Assembly (NCBI GenBank): GCA_030710605.1
Contig: CP092863.1
Span: 59,002,899-59,066,898, forward strand
From: Cordylochernes scorpioides
Taxonomy: Eukaryota; Arthropoda; Arachnida; Pseudoscorpiones; Chernetidae
Direction of reading: 5' to 3'
Length of the DNA stretch: 64,000 nt
Positions 53,158 through 64,000 of this stretch are shown piece by piece. Position 1 is the stretch's first letter. Each line of letters starts with the position of its first letter. The position numbers were made by a program, and so were the translations under genes. The notes below the pieces were generated by a model. The model was not told the origin of the DNA and ran no database searches. It worked only from the letters and a program-made list of their open reading frames with translations.

Positions 53158-55960
53158 GATGGACCCGGATGTGAGAGGGTTCATATGGAGGGATTTAAGA
53201 GAGCGGAATAGGAAGACTGTTATTAAGGAAGTAATTTTTTGAAAATTAATTAAAATGAGTTGGTATATAACATGGGGTTGATTTCTGTGTATCCATAAGA
53301 GATAATAAAGTATAAAAACTAATACAAAACATACAAGTAAAAATAAAAATAGGAATAAAAGCTTTAATAGAGGACATATAATGATTATAGGTAAAAATAT
53401 AAATGATTGGATGGGTAAATCATGATCTCTTCGTGATGGGCGTTAGAAAAGGTTGAGGGGTTATTTGTGATTAGGTTGAGGCAATGTCACCTTGACTCAA
53501 GTCCCAAACCATTTAATGTGCACGGCGCGTAAACCCTAGGCCATGTTTCACATGTAAATTTAAGAACCTAATAAAGTTAAAGTACCACAATTGAATAGTA
53601 AGATAAGAGTGATTGTTATGGGTTTGATGAATTAGTCGTTAAGAAGTACGCATGCAGGATAAATGAGGGCGAAGATTAGTGACCAGAAATCAAAGTTTTA
53701 ATTGGAGTCGTCAGGGGCTTAGCGAGAAAAAGAGTAAAATAAAAAAGATGTGCCAGCGTGTGGCATGAGAGTGCCCTGGAATATATATAAAAAAAAAACA
53801 ATTTGCACGTGTCCAAGCCAGAAGTTGGGGTAAGTAAATCTGGGGGACGGTGTGTCAATATTGTTAATTACGAAATCAAAGTAGGTGAAGTCTAGCCTGC
53901 GAAGGAGTTAAAAGTTCCTGGGTAAAATAAATGTTAGTATCTATTAAGAAGTAACCTTTAAAGTGGTTGATTAAGAGGGTATTGAAAATTGCCCTGTTTT
54001 TAAATCATGATTTTTAGTTTGATTATAAAAGAATATATAATTGAGATATGAAGTTGCGAAATTAAGGCTTTGCATATAATGTTAAAGGATTTGAAAAATC
54101 GAAAATAGAATTGCGAAGTTATATGCAAGGTAATCTTAAAAAAAAAGTAAAAATAGTGATGACATAATAAAAATATTAACACACTATAGCGGTATATAAG
54201 GGTAATAGAAAGTGAACATATTAAATAAAAAAGAGCAATAATGTACTCGATAGCATTGAACATGGTAGCGGAAGATGAAACAATGTAAATAACATCTAAT
54301 TTATAAAGTGAGAGAAAATATAAAATGACAAATGCAAATTAGTGATATAAACATGAAACAAAAGCTTGAGATTATTAGATATAAAAGATAAAATATAAAG
54401 TTGATTATAAAATAGAGTCATAAAGCAGAAGTAAATAAGCTCTGGTAAAAAAAATAAAATAAAATGACAATAATCCAAACTGATTGGTTGACGAAAAAAA
54501 ACTTATAAGAGCTAGATATTGATTATATAAAGAATATATTACAATGAAAAATTAAAAAAAAAATGTTCATCGAGAAAGAAGAGCAAGTAAGATTATATAT
54601 AGAAGATTGTATATCGGGAAAGAATGGAAAGTAGTAGGCCAAATATATGTTCCTGATTTTTAGGATGGGTGTAGAGAGCTTTAAATTGTTCTAACTTATC
54701 GAATTTGTTTTATATTTGACGCGGATCGTGGATCACATTGTTTCCAACTGTGAAACTTACTGAGTCCTAATGTTGTCGATTTTTTTGTTCCCTGCGCCAC
54801 GTTTAGGTGAAAACGTGATTCTTTCTAAAGCGGCATTTATATTGTGTGTGCAGGAAACACGAACTGTTCTAACCGATCAAGGTTTTTTTTGTTGTTTTTT
54901 TTAACATATGTGGGTGTGTGTGATTTTTGTAAGTAAAATATTATTCTTGGATCTAAGTGTCGATGTTAAGTGGACAAGTTAATCGAGGGCGAGAGAATCT
55001 AGACCTCGTGACTTTGTTTTGGGTCATTACTAAAAGAAATAGATATTTTAATTCATTGGGGGTACAGTAGGCGGGATTAGTTATTGAATTAATATGTTAT
55101 TCAGTTAGTGGACTGATTTGTTAGTAAATGTTAAATAACGTGTTAGACAATTTATTTGTAGTTAAATGGGATGTCGGCGTAGATTAATTGCTTAGGGATT
55201 AGGACGGTATATAGTAAAAGGCACGCACTAATATTTAATTTAATTGCTGGCGAAAGTTCATTAGAGAACACGGGGTGGCGACGGGCTGTCAAGAAAATGT
55301 CGGCTGTTTGTTTGTCCATCTCCCCTCGAATTTATTATTAGCGAGTTCCGGGGGTGACGACGGATGTGTAATTAGGTCAAAGGCCCTTTGCGGGGGCTGC
55401 TTGCTTTCTTCCCACTTATTGGAAGATCTCTGCAGTAAGGTGCAGAAAAGGAGCTGAGCAAGTCAGGTGTATGAGACGGGATTTCTGAGCGTCAAATATT
55501 GTGGGACATAAATGGTTAAATTATACTAAGTGTACACCAGGTGCTACGCGAGGTGTTTGAATTAGAGACTGGGGCGCGAGGAATAAGATATTTTCTGTAT
55601 AGTTTTTAAGTTTGTTCACATAAACTGTATCATCTTTATTTAGGGGTCGATTGGGTCTGTTAATTCGGACTACGTTCGGAGATATTATTTCTATAATTGT
55701 GAACACAAAAGCGTTTTGATTTTTCACGTTTGGTGACAAGCGTCGTGGGACTGACATAGGTAGATACAGAGGTTGTAATTATCCCGTGTTCAAGCATTTG
55801 TTCGATTTGTGTTTGTATTTCGAAAATCCGGATATTGTATCTATTGATATTAAATCGAATGGTTGTTGTGTTTCGAGGTTGTTGCGGACTTAGTAAAAAT
55901 GTTATTCAGTGATATCAGATTAGAATTGAGTGAAAGTGCGACTTTCGACGTGGACACGTT
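53158..55960 (-). mobile_element. Internal remains of LTR element A
   Basis: 2.8 kb of AT-rich, G-rich-on-plus sequence. Only 55521-55960 can be read as pol. The rest resembles in composition the interior of element B (58000-61600) and shares short blocks with it, such as AGGCCATGTTTCAC. No gag or env is recognisable. Confidence 0.45.
55521..55900 (-). pseudogene. Gypsy-type pol fragment: RT start joined to integrase tail
   Basis: On the minus strand, QIEQMLEHGIITTSVSTYVSP and KSKRFCVHNY (about 55830-55700) match the beginning of gypsy RT. In another frame, from about 55720 down, FTIIEIISPNVVRINRPNRP and TVYVNKLKNYTE match the end of gypsy integrase. The two lie within 100 bases, so about 2 kb of RT, RNase H and integrase core must have been deleted. 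Readings depend on short motifs. Confidence 0.5.
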
Positions 55961-55974
55961 TTGAGATCACACGC

Positions 55975-56093
55975 ATGTCAATCATGCGTATAATCATTCA
56001 TAGCTTTGTTTCTATTATACAACATGAAATTCTTGTTATAAGTATTATACAATATGAGGTTGTTGGTTTAAATTACCATATATATGATACCAT
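55975..56093 (-). repeat. Fragment of an element B-type LTR
   Basis: Matches 57890-57996 and 62600-62708 (CATGCGCATAATTATT-like, TTATACAACATGA, GGTTGTTGGTTTAAATTACC). It represents the start of the LTR on the minus strand. The rest of the LTR is absent. Confidence 0.7.
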
Positions 56094-56095
56094 AT

Positions 56096-56162
56096 AAATG
56101 GCGCTCTGCCATCTAAAAAGCATATGTGCTCGTGGTCAGGAGATGCCTTCTTTATTTTTAAT
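56096..56162. repeat. Foldback element arm, copy 4 (fragment)
   Basis: ATGGCGCTCTGCCATCTAAA, AGCATATGTGCT and the TTTATTTTTAAT end match the right arm of the foldback copies at 7.7 and 8.2 kb. Only one arm is present. Confidence 0.75.
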
Positions 56163-56179
56163 ATTTATATATTAAAATA

Positions 56180-56815
56180 TATATCAAATTTCTTCTACTT
56201 CGATATGTACTCTGCTTTTATTATTCATTTGTGTTTTGTATCTTCTTGTTGATTTTTGACGAAGTCGTCAAAAGTAGGATTGTGGTCTGGAATTAACTTG
56301 TTCATTAATTCGATCATCTTTTGTTCTTTAAATTCACTTGTGATTCATCATTAATCGTTGTTGCCTTTTGTTCTTTTGATGTTCTCGATTTACTAAAAAT
56401 CTTAAATGCGTTTCAAAATGGATTATTAGTAAAGTTTTCTTCTATAAAGAATGGCCAATTGATTATTTTTGCCTTTTTTATTACATTCTTGTAATTATAC
56501 CTAACTGAATTAAATATAGTATAACTAAATTTTAAATTATTATAATATAAATTTCTTTAATAGTGGAAATACGTTTTCATTTTTTCCAGTTCGCTATTCC
56601 ACCAGTTAATTCTAGAAACTCTTTGAGATTTGTTGGCTTAACTTTCAAAAATTGGTACGCGGCTTCTATTAATAGATTAGTGATTACATTTATCCCTTGA
56701 TCAATATCTGTTTCGTTTTCTGCTTTAGCCATCGCATTTTCCAATCTATGTATTTCTAATATTGATATGTTATCAGCATATATCGACCAGTTTGCATAAT
56801 TCAGTTGTCAATCAT
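56180..56815 (-). pseudogene. Fragment of an R1/Jockey-group ORF2 (third family member)
   Basis: On the minus strand the reading parallels the linker between endonuclease and RT of the elements at 24.7 and 32.6 kb: ANWSIYADNISILE, NLLIEAAYQFLKVKPTN, WWNSELEKMKTYFHY-type sequence, KKAKIINWPFFIEENFTNNPF and AFKIFSKS. Several stops break it. Both ends are cut, with no RT core or endonuclease. Confidence 0.7.
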
Positions 56816-57156
56816 TCGGAATGGAGAAGTTAAAAAATTCTGGTGGCGATATTTGAAAAATACTAGCCATTTTTTTTCAAAGAATTATATAATTGATAAA
56901 TTATTTCAAAATAATTCACAGTTTTAGGAAGCGTTTACATACGTTCTTAACGCTGCCACCATGTTAGGTTCGCAATAAATAATTATTCAAACAATCCGTA
57001 AGATTAAATCAAAAGATGTTTATTACTCAGGCCGCCGTATAAATCTGCGATTCTTTCGCTAACGCCTCCTGATTGGTTGACACGCCTCCAAGCCGTTAGG
57101 GGAGGCGGGGCTCCCGCCACTGTGTCCCCGGCCGATCTCTGAAATTGTTTTTATCA
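56816..57156 (-). mobile_element. 5' end of another gypsy-type element: LTR, primer site and gag start
   Basis: On the minus strand an LTR of 195 bp (57156-56962; TGATAAAAAC ... CCTAACA, with an AATAAA) is followed at once by TGGTGGCAGCG (56961-56951), the same primer site as the nested gypsy element. After 80 bases comes ATG 56870 with ASIFQISPPEFFNFS, the style of gypsy gag starts. The gag breaks off at about 56816 against the R1-like fragment. Confidence 0.65.
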
Positions 57157-57166
57157 TATATATATA

Positions 57167-57996
57167 TGTGATAAAGAGTGAGGTCTGGTAAGCCTTGTAG
57201 AATCCTGTCGACTTAGATGTGATAAAGGGTTGCTGTCGACTTATCTGTGATGAGATCCTGTCGACTCTCGCTATAAGCTGTGGTAACCGGTGGTCAAACC
57301 TGTAGTAGCCGAGAGGGACAGTCAGGGCGTGGAGAGTTTTCCAGTACCTCTCTGCACTTTGGAAGACCTTTAACAGTTTACACAGAGTACAGGCAGTCGT
57401 GGTCGAGGCAGAGTGGAAGGTTTGGGAATGTCCACACACACAAAACGAAGAGACACAGCTGTAGTATGAAAGTTCCATGAACAGATAGGAGTTGAGCTAA
57501 GCAAGATGGAGTTAGAAGAGATCTTACTGTTTTACATGGCGATCAGTTGGTCCTGGCTATAAGCGACAAGGGCTCGCGCTGAGGGTGAAAGGGGTGACTG
57601 CTGACTAACTCTGGACTAACTGCGACTAACTGTGGTCGGCTAAAAAGCGAGGTGTTTATATACCATTCCCGAGGAGGAGGTGGGGGGGAGTTGGACTTTA
57701 AACGTCTGCGGCATTCCGCACCCTTTGGACCAGATGGCAACGGGCTGCCGAATTCCTTTTCAGAGTTGTTGGATTTTAGACGTTTTTGAACTTTTCAATC
57801 TTGCTTTAACTCAGCTCTTAATCTATTACATAGTTTTATTTATTTGTCTTTAGTTTGTACAAAGTACATTACATATGGTGATGCAATGACACAGATTAAT
57901 CATGCGCATAATTATTTATAGATGTGTTTCTATATACAACATGACAATCTTGTTATAAGTAATTATAGAATATAGGGTTGTTGGTTTAAATTACCA
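57167..57996 (-). repeat. 3' LTR of LTR element B
   Basis: TGTGATAAAGAG ... AAATTACCA (830 bp) recurs at 61633-62708 with few differences. On the minus strand it has a TATA box (GGTATATAAACACC, about 57655) and repeated AGTTAGTC start-site candidates downstream. It includes several GTCGACT motifs. Confidence 0.75.
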
Positions 57997-59859
57997 TAGA
58001 TGAGCCCCGGGAGTGAAAGGGTTTATCCGGGTTTAAACGGGTAAAGCCTCTCTAACACAGGTAAGTAATTAAAATTTATTTTAATTAATTTAAACTGTGA
58101 GGGTTTTTTAACAAGATGTTTTGTTTGGATATATCTGCAAATTATAAAAATACAACTTATGTTTAATTTAAAAGTTATGATATTCATAGAAAAGAGAAAT
58201 TAAGATAAAACCTTTGTTTGATAAAAAATAATGATGATGTTCTAAGAGATTGTTGGCGTGCGTTGGAAAGGGTTAGTGGTTAAAGAATATGCAATTGTAA
58301 GTATTACACAGGTATTCAAATACTTAGGTCCAGGTGCAAAGCGAGGATATAGACTTGTGCGTCTTCCGAGGCCATGTTTCACCTGTGATCCTGTATAAGG
58401 GTAACAGTGCTTTGTCACAATTGTAGTGTTATTGGGTTGAAAAGTTGTTGAAGAAAGAGCTGTTCCTTAATATGATTGAAAGGGGTGAAATAGAGTCATG
58501 CGTTAAGTAGAATTGTTGTAGCGACAGTAGGTGATCTGACTTGACTTAAAATCAAAGGTTGATTGTGGTCCGCTAGAGCTAAAAAAAATTGTGAGTTGTG
58601 AACGCTTTGTGTTTGCGTTGGTGATTATGCTCTAGGGATGATTGTAGTAAACTTTTGAAACGTGTTCAGGCCAGAAGTCGGGATTTTTAAAATCTGGGGA
58701 ACTTTGATCAAATAGTTTGTTGAAATTATGAAATAAAAAAAATAATTGTCAAGCAGTACTGTCGTTTTTCTACGTTGATGTGAAGCAATGACTGAGAAGA
58801 TAGTAGTGTAAAGTACACTGAAGTGGTTAGAGAAATAGATTGTTGTATGCCCGAAAGTTAATGATAACATAGTCATTTTATATAAAGGTATAAAAACAAA
58901 TATAAAATGAATAAAATATAGACATATCATTGTGGTTGAATAAAGTTTAAGTGGATCAAATCAAACAATCAATATATAAAAGTGATAATAATGAAGAATT
59001 AAAGTGATTTTTGATAACAAATATATCATTTGTAATGCTAAAATAATATTATGAAAAATAAAATTGATTTTTTTATATATAATGTTGGATTAAAAACTAG
59101 TGATTATATACTTGAAAGGCAAAAATAAAAAATAAAATATTTTATACAAAAAACAGAATATAATTAAAGATTGTGATCTCAATTTAACATGTAAAATGTT
59201 TGATATGTAGAAAAAATTAGAGATTTACACAGGATTAAAATATCAAAATGTTCAATTTAAGGTAGGTCTTGTTCAAATTAAAATATCTAAATGTTTAAAA
59301 GTTAGGTTAAGAAATCGACTGTTAATGTAGTAAGAGGAATGCGGGACACGCTCCAATTATCTGGAGGCGAGATAGGGGGGAGAGACGCGGGGTGGTGTCG
59401 AGTTGTTTAGTCTATCAATCCGGTATTTTTATATTCTCTGTCTGGGAATTTGTGAAATTCTGGGGGAAATATTAAGGGCTGATGGGAAACACATGGCGGT
59501 CGTTCCGAAAGCGGATTTTTTAGTTGACAGCTTTGTTAGCGGGGAGAGAGGACGTTGTATACATGAAACGGGGGGCGATGGGACTGATGGGTATTGTTGG
59601 CGGGCGTTGGATTTAGTGACGCGGGAATTTTGTCTCGAGATGTTTAGTCTATCATCACTGGGGCCTTTGGTATGTTAACTAGCGGTGTCAATTTTTACGA
59701 CCGGGGTGCGATGTGTTGTTTTTAAAGGGGCGATATGGGGGAAGTCTGCGTCGCACGTTCTTTACATTCTTTCTCTTCTAGTCTGGTTATTTCGGGGTAT
59801 GGATTAGGATGAGTTATCAGATTTGGGGGTATAACATTGAACATTAAATAGGTGGGTGG

Positions 59860-60010
59860 AAAACTTGTGACAGAATGGGGTGTGTTATTAGAAATTTGTG
59901 GAATTTTTCTGAGTAAAAAGCGGGCGCTCTGTCAGATAACAGACATTTTGGAAATCCTTGTTGTAGTACAGTTTTGAGAGTTTGAATGTACGTTAGGGTA
60001 CTGGTTTACT
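59860..60010 (-). pseudogene. Gypsy-type integrase core fragment in element B
   Basis: The minus strand reads QTLKTVLQQGFPKCLLSDRA followed by PAFYSEKFHKFLITH. This fits the integrase stretch around the second catalytic Asp (G-x-P-x-x-x-x-SDRG-xxF). No further pol motif is visible on either side. Confidence 0.55.
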
Positions 60011-61632
60011 GGTTAAAATCCCTTTGATAGTGGTGAAAGCTTGTTGGTAGTTTTATGGTGTATTTGAAAGATGTAGTTTTCTCGGTGTTCTTAAGTGTTG
60101 TCGTTCGACGCTGTTGCGGTAAAAATGTTATTCAATGATGTTAGGTTTAGATGTGGGTAAAAGTGCGACTTTCGACGTGGACACGCTTTGGGGTGAAAAG
60201 TGTCACAGGCATGAAGGCGTCTTTGTGGCCTTTTAAGTGAGAAAAATTGTTGTGATGCGCTGTGTGACACGAGTGAGTGAATTGAATGGAAAGGTGTCAC
60301 GTGAAGTCTTTGTTTTTGGTACAGCATCTAACTTGTTTCATCATGAACAACAAATTTACTAGTCATGAGTGGTGGTTGTACAAAACACATCGAGATATCT
60401 TGGTTGTTAGTGAATGTGGCACGTTTAGTGGCGACGGAGCTTGTGTTGCTCGAATTCGATTTGTTGCTAAGTCGCGCGCTAATAGATGGTGGTCAATTGT
60501 AGAAAGTGATGGGAAGTGTGTTGTAGTTTGTTGAGAGAGATGTGTGGGTAATTAATAATTATGCATGTAAAAGAAAAGGACGGGGGAGTGTAGCTATGTT
60601 GGGATTTAACGATTGTAATAGTTTTGGAAGACTGTGACTTAATTTAGCTACTGACGTGGTAGTTAATGGGATTTTTATTTTAAACTGGTTTAGGGAATTT
60701 TATTTTTAAATTGTTTTGGGAAAGATAGTTACTTTTCTAATTGTGATTTTGAAGATATTGTATCTTTCAATTTTTGCAATTAAAAAAAAAATGCGTTTCA
60801 CCTATGTGTATTAAAATTTGAATATATTTTTTAAATCGTTGATTATGGTAGTGCGAAAATTATCTTTGTAAAAGGGGCAATGGCGTGATAGTGACTTATA
60901 AATTGAATGGGGCGTTTATATAAAATATTGAACATAAAAATGATTTTTGCAAAGTTTTGAGCATTTGATTAAGAAATTGGTGTTTTGGTATAAAAATAAG
61001 ATATTAAGAAAAACACACAAATAAATTTAGAATTATGATTCGAGTAATTAAAAAAAAATGATTTTTTAAAAAATGTAAAATTGAAAGTAATGAATTAAAA
61101 TTTATAAGTTGCTTAAAATGAGGTAAAATTTGATAAATGAGGGTGTAAAAGATTTAAAATTTGAATTTAAATGATATAAAAATGGTAAAAATTGATTTTA
61201 AAATGATTACAGTGAAAATAAACATTAAACTTATGGAAAATCAAGTTGTGAGCATGAGGAGAAAGTTTTTTAAAAACTCACAGTTTTGAGGATTGTTCAG
61301 TCAGGATACTTGGTCTTTAGTTGTCGTCCTGATGATGACGTGGAAGACGCTCCGAGTAGAGCTTGTAGAAGCTTGTAACTTCTGTTTGGTGACGGCGGCA
61401 TGTTGCCTGGAAGATGGTTGCGTTGCATGGTAAGGCCGAAGGTGGGGAACTTCTCACCGGCTTGTTTTGCGGGATTTTCGGCTGTGTCGTTGGGGTGAAG
61501 ATTGATTGGTCGTTTCGTTGGACTGGCGGCGGGCTTGTTCCTCCATCTTTGCTCTTCCTCGCTTCTATCTGGACAGGCTTCTTACCTCTTCGTTGTGGTC
61601 ATACTTCGTTGTGGTCATCCTGTCAACTTTGG

Positions 61633-62708
61633 TGTGATAAAGAGTGAGGTCTGGTAAGCCTTGTAGAATCCTGTCGACTTAGATGTGATAAAGGGTTGCT
61701 GTCGACTTATCTGTGATGAGATCCTGTCGACTCTCGCTATAAGCTGTGGTAACCGGTGGTCAAACCTGTAGTAGCCGAGAGGGACAGTCAGGGCGTGGAG
61801 AGTTTTCCAGTACCTCTCTGCACTTTGGAAGACCTTTAACAGTTTTCACAGAGTAGAGGCAGTCGTGGTCGAGGCATAGTGGAAAGTTTGGGAAAGTCCA
61901 CACACACAAAACGAAGAGACACAGCTGTAGTATGAAAGTTCTATGAACAGACAGGAGTTGAGCTAAGCAAGATGGAGTTATAAGAGATCTTACTGTTTTA
62001 CATGGCGATCAGTTGGTCCTGGCTATAAGCGACAAGGGCTCGCGCTGACGGTGAAAGGGGTGACTGCTGACTAACTCTGGACTAACTGCGGACTAACTGT
62101 GGTCGGCTAAAAAGCGAGGTGTTTATATACCATTCCCGAGGAGGTGGGGGAGTTGGACTTTAAACCTCTGCGGCATTCCGCACCCTTTGGACCAGATGGC
62201 AACGGGCTGCCGAATTCCTTTTCAGGGTTGTTGGATTGTAGACGTTTTTGAACTTTTCAATCTTGCTTTAACTCAGCTCTTAATCTATTAAATAGTTTTA
62301 TTTTACGAATAAATGAACTCTGTAGATTTGGTTAAACTTATACAAATAAAAGATTACACGAGGAGCTTCTTTTCCGTTTAATTGCTAGCTTTCGAACCTT
62401 GCGGTTCTTCAACAGGCGTGGCTAGTACAACAATACTAACCAGTTAGTATTGTTGTACTAGCCACGCCTGTTGAAGAACCGCAAGGTTCGAAAGCTAGCA
62501 ATTAAACGGAAAAGAAGCTCCTTGTGTAATCTTTTATTTGTATAGTTTTATTTATTTGTCTTTAGTTTGTACAAAGTACATTACATATGGTGATGCAATG
62601 ACACAGATTAATCATGCGCATAATTATTTATAGATGTGTTTCTATATACAACATGACAATCTTGTTATAAGTAATTATACAATATAGGGTTGTTGGTTTA
62701 AATTACCA
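61633..62708 (-). repeat. 5' LTR of LTR element B, with an insertion
   Basis: Partner of 57167-57996. It is longer only because of a 239-bp palindromic insertion plus an 11-bp duplication (62304-62553). Confidence 0.75.
62304..62542. mobile_element. Palindromic insertion with 99-bp arms in the LTR
   Basis: Compared with the other LTR, 239 bases are inserted and TAGTTTTATTT (62293-62303, 62543-62553) is duplicated. 62342-62440 and 62443-62541 form a near-perfect inverted repeat with a 2-base loop and one mismatch; 38 non-palindromic bases precede it. Each arm holds GTTGAAGAACCGCAAGGTTC followed by GAAAGC, which looks like the CUGAUGA-stem-GAAA core of a hammerhead ribozyme with one base changed. 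No protein. Confidence 0.8.
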
Positions 62709-63340
62709 TATATATATGTGATAATCTGTATATAGGAATATGTAACCCCACCACAATCTATGCAAAATGTATCGTCAAAAGGTTTAATAAAAGTTAGGCT
62801 TCGAGAAAAGGGAAAGAACAATTAACAAAATTGCATCATCCAGGAAGTAAAGGTCACTGCCCTGGACCCATAAAACTTAAGTTCAAAGGCCTTCTTCTTC
62901 CTGGAGGATTGCAATCATGGCGACAATGGAGGTACTAAGCCAATCACATTTAAGCATGGCAAATTAACAACCAATCACCTTTAAGCATGACCAATTGATA
63001 GCGAATCATCATAGAGCACGTGGAAGGATCTCCACCAATGAGAAGTCGAGAGAGTTAATGACGATGATCTCGGACAAGAAGTAAAAAGAAGGTAGGTGAC
63101 CGTGCACGAGCTAGGTGTTCTCAACATAGGCTCCAACCAAGGTAGTGTATGCTCCATCATGTGAAAGGCCAAATACCTCCAGTCCGGTCTCATCATTCTC
63201 TTTTTCGCAAGGTCTTATTTCTACCCCATCCAGATGTGCTCGTTCTTCCCCTGTGGAAAACCACCATTCGACCAAGACTGCGCCATCAATTCAATCATAT
63301 CCACCCAACCACGCAAATCGCCAGGATTCGACAGTGAGTC
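62709..63340 (+). repeat. Possible LTR and leader of the next element
   Basis: TGTGATAATCTG (62717) to CTCAACA (63127) could be an LTR because a retroviral-type gag follows on the plus strand, but no partner copy is in the window and no certain primer site follows. Contains AATAAAAG near 62787. Confidence 0.3.
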
Positions 63341-63389
63341 CACAGCAATATCAGAGTAGGTCAACACCCCAACTTGACACCACAACCAC

Positions 63390-63486
63390 AATTCGACATA
63401 GAGTCGACATCCGATTCCGACATAGAGTCGACAGAAAAACCCCGATCCCACAGTGAGTCGACACGATTCGACATAGAGTCGACAGG
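63390..63486 (+). repeat. Short repeats of CGACATAGAGTCGACA
   Basis: TTCGACATAGAGTCGACA or a variant occurs three times exactly or nearly (about 63391, 63415 and 63466), and looser forms (CACAGTGAGTCGACA) lie between. Each copy contains GTCGAC. It lies directly upstream of the gag start and may be an expanded leader or packaging region. Confidence 0.6.
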
Positions 63487-63488
63487 AT

Positions 63489-64000
63489 ATGATAGAAAAC
63501 AAGCAGAAAAAATACGCGAATGAGGAGAACGGAGAGGCAGCTTCCGTGGCCGAAATAGAACCGACACGCACCCTGGCGGAGGTTCTACTGCAAGTAACCG
63601 CCCTCTTGGCAGAGCTGCGTCCGACCCAACAGGCGGAAGTGGACATACCTCCCTTCGATGGCACCTACGCCGCCCCCCAATTCTTCCAGGCCTACGACCG
63701 GAAGATGGACGGAGCCCTCGTGGCCACCCCCGAAAAGTTGCTCAGGTTGCCTCGCTACCTGACGCGCCAACCCCTGGAGCTCTTCAGGAAACTCCGATTG
63801 GCCACTCAGATCTACTTCCAGGTGAGACAAACCCTCCTGGACCTCTACCCGGAATCCAACGAGGCGTCCTTCGCCAAGTACTTCGCCCTAAAGCTTGCTG
63901 GGCAGGCAAGCCTGGAGGAGTACTACCCGAGGGAAGACAGCGCTGGTCATGCAACTAGGTCTCCCACAGAAGGTAATCCTCGAGACGCTGACGGAGGGAT
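63489..64000 (+). pseudogene. Gag of a GC-rich LTR retrotransposon, cut by the window edge
   Basis: ATG 63489 opens a frame with a charged N-terminus (ENKQKKYANEENGE), then PPFDGTYAAPQFFQAYDRKM, LPRYLTRQPLELFRKL and ASFAKYFALKLAGQASLEEYY. Near 63924 a one-base shift is needed, after which TALVMQLGLPQKVILETLTE reads to the window end. This is the capsid-type gag domain with its usual LxxGLP region. Which LTR family it belongs to cannot be told without pol. GC content is far above the preceding 10 kb. Confidence 0.65.

Larger units (their letters stand above)
57167..62708 (-). mobile_element. LTR retrotransposon B, decayed
   Basis: Direct repeats of about 830 bp bound 3.6 kb of degraded interior. 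An integrase fragment and the LTR promoter both point to the minus strand. The interior is shorter than a complete gypsy element, so deletions are likely. AT-rich flanks (TATATA) make the target duplication unreadable. I found no clear primer site. Confidence 0.6.

Noticed and set aside
54000..54480. Minus-strand frames rich in Phe, Ile and Tyr that look like membrane proteins
   Set aside because: They arise from AT-rich DNA on the complementary strand; no starts, domains or conservation with element B.
55835..55880. Minus-strand reading QPFDLISIDTISGF resembling an integrase core start
   Set aside because: It overlaps, in another frame, a longer and better RT-like reading (QIEQMLEHGII). Both cannot be native there, and the integrase match is short.
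59403..59678. 91-residue frame in the interior of element B
   Set aside because: No domain, opposite to the element's likely sense strand, and not shared with element A.

Overview
The window looks like nuclear DNA of an arthropod, probably an insect. It is AT-rich, has intron-split coding sequence, carries a eukaryotic-type tRNA-Gly(GCC) gene, and is dominated by metazoan transposable elements: copia, two or more gypsy types, Jockey-, R1- and Tx1-like non-LTR elements, Penelope-like elements with a GIY-YIG domain, Helitrons, hAT-type and foldback MITEs. No prokaryotic operon, rRNA or CRISPR is visible. Nearly all coding sequence belongs to mobile elements, and every element is broken by stops, frameshifts, deletions or insertions. 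Family names rest on motifs I can read, not on database searches.

Layout: 1-3.37 kb, a copia remnant (LTR, primer site, gag, protease, integrase) split by a short Helitron at an exact A/T site. 3.37-6.6 kb, a 5'-truncated Jockey-type element. 6.6-12.9 kb, no gene; foldback repeats, a tRNA-like repeat, Helitron ends and hairpins. 12.9-16.5 kb, a GC-rich Tx1/L1-like element whose reverse transcriptase is fused to a second copy of its own ORF1 zinc-knuckle region. 16.58 kb, an intact tRNA-Gly gene. 17.6-21.6 kb, two LTR-like repeats flanking minus-strand exons of a sushi (CCP) domain host gene, the best candidate host protein gene here. 21.67-22.06 kb, an assembly gap.

22.06-40.4 kb is the most striking structure: an 18-kb imperfect palindrome made of two head-to-head copies of a Penelope-like element with an LPKIHK/YVDD-type reverse transcriptase and no visible endonuclease. 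Each copy ends in about 2.5 kb of conserved sequence carrying degenerate tandem modules that resemble hammerhead-ribozyme cores. Each arm was later hit by a different member of one R1/Jockey-group non-LTR family; the left insertion has a target duplication of about 130 bp, and the right one carries a hAT-type MITE with an 8-bp duplication.

40.7-52.5 kb holds two GIY-YIG Penelope elements. The second is split by a minus-strand gypsy element (220-bp LTRs, 4-bp duplication), itself split by a plus-strand gypsy element (242-bp LTRs, 5-bp duplication). 52.5-62.7 kb holds degraded minus-strand LTR elements, an R1-like fragment and a 99-bp-arm palindrome inserted in an LTR. 63.2-64 kb starts another GC-rich LTR-type gag that runs off the window.
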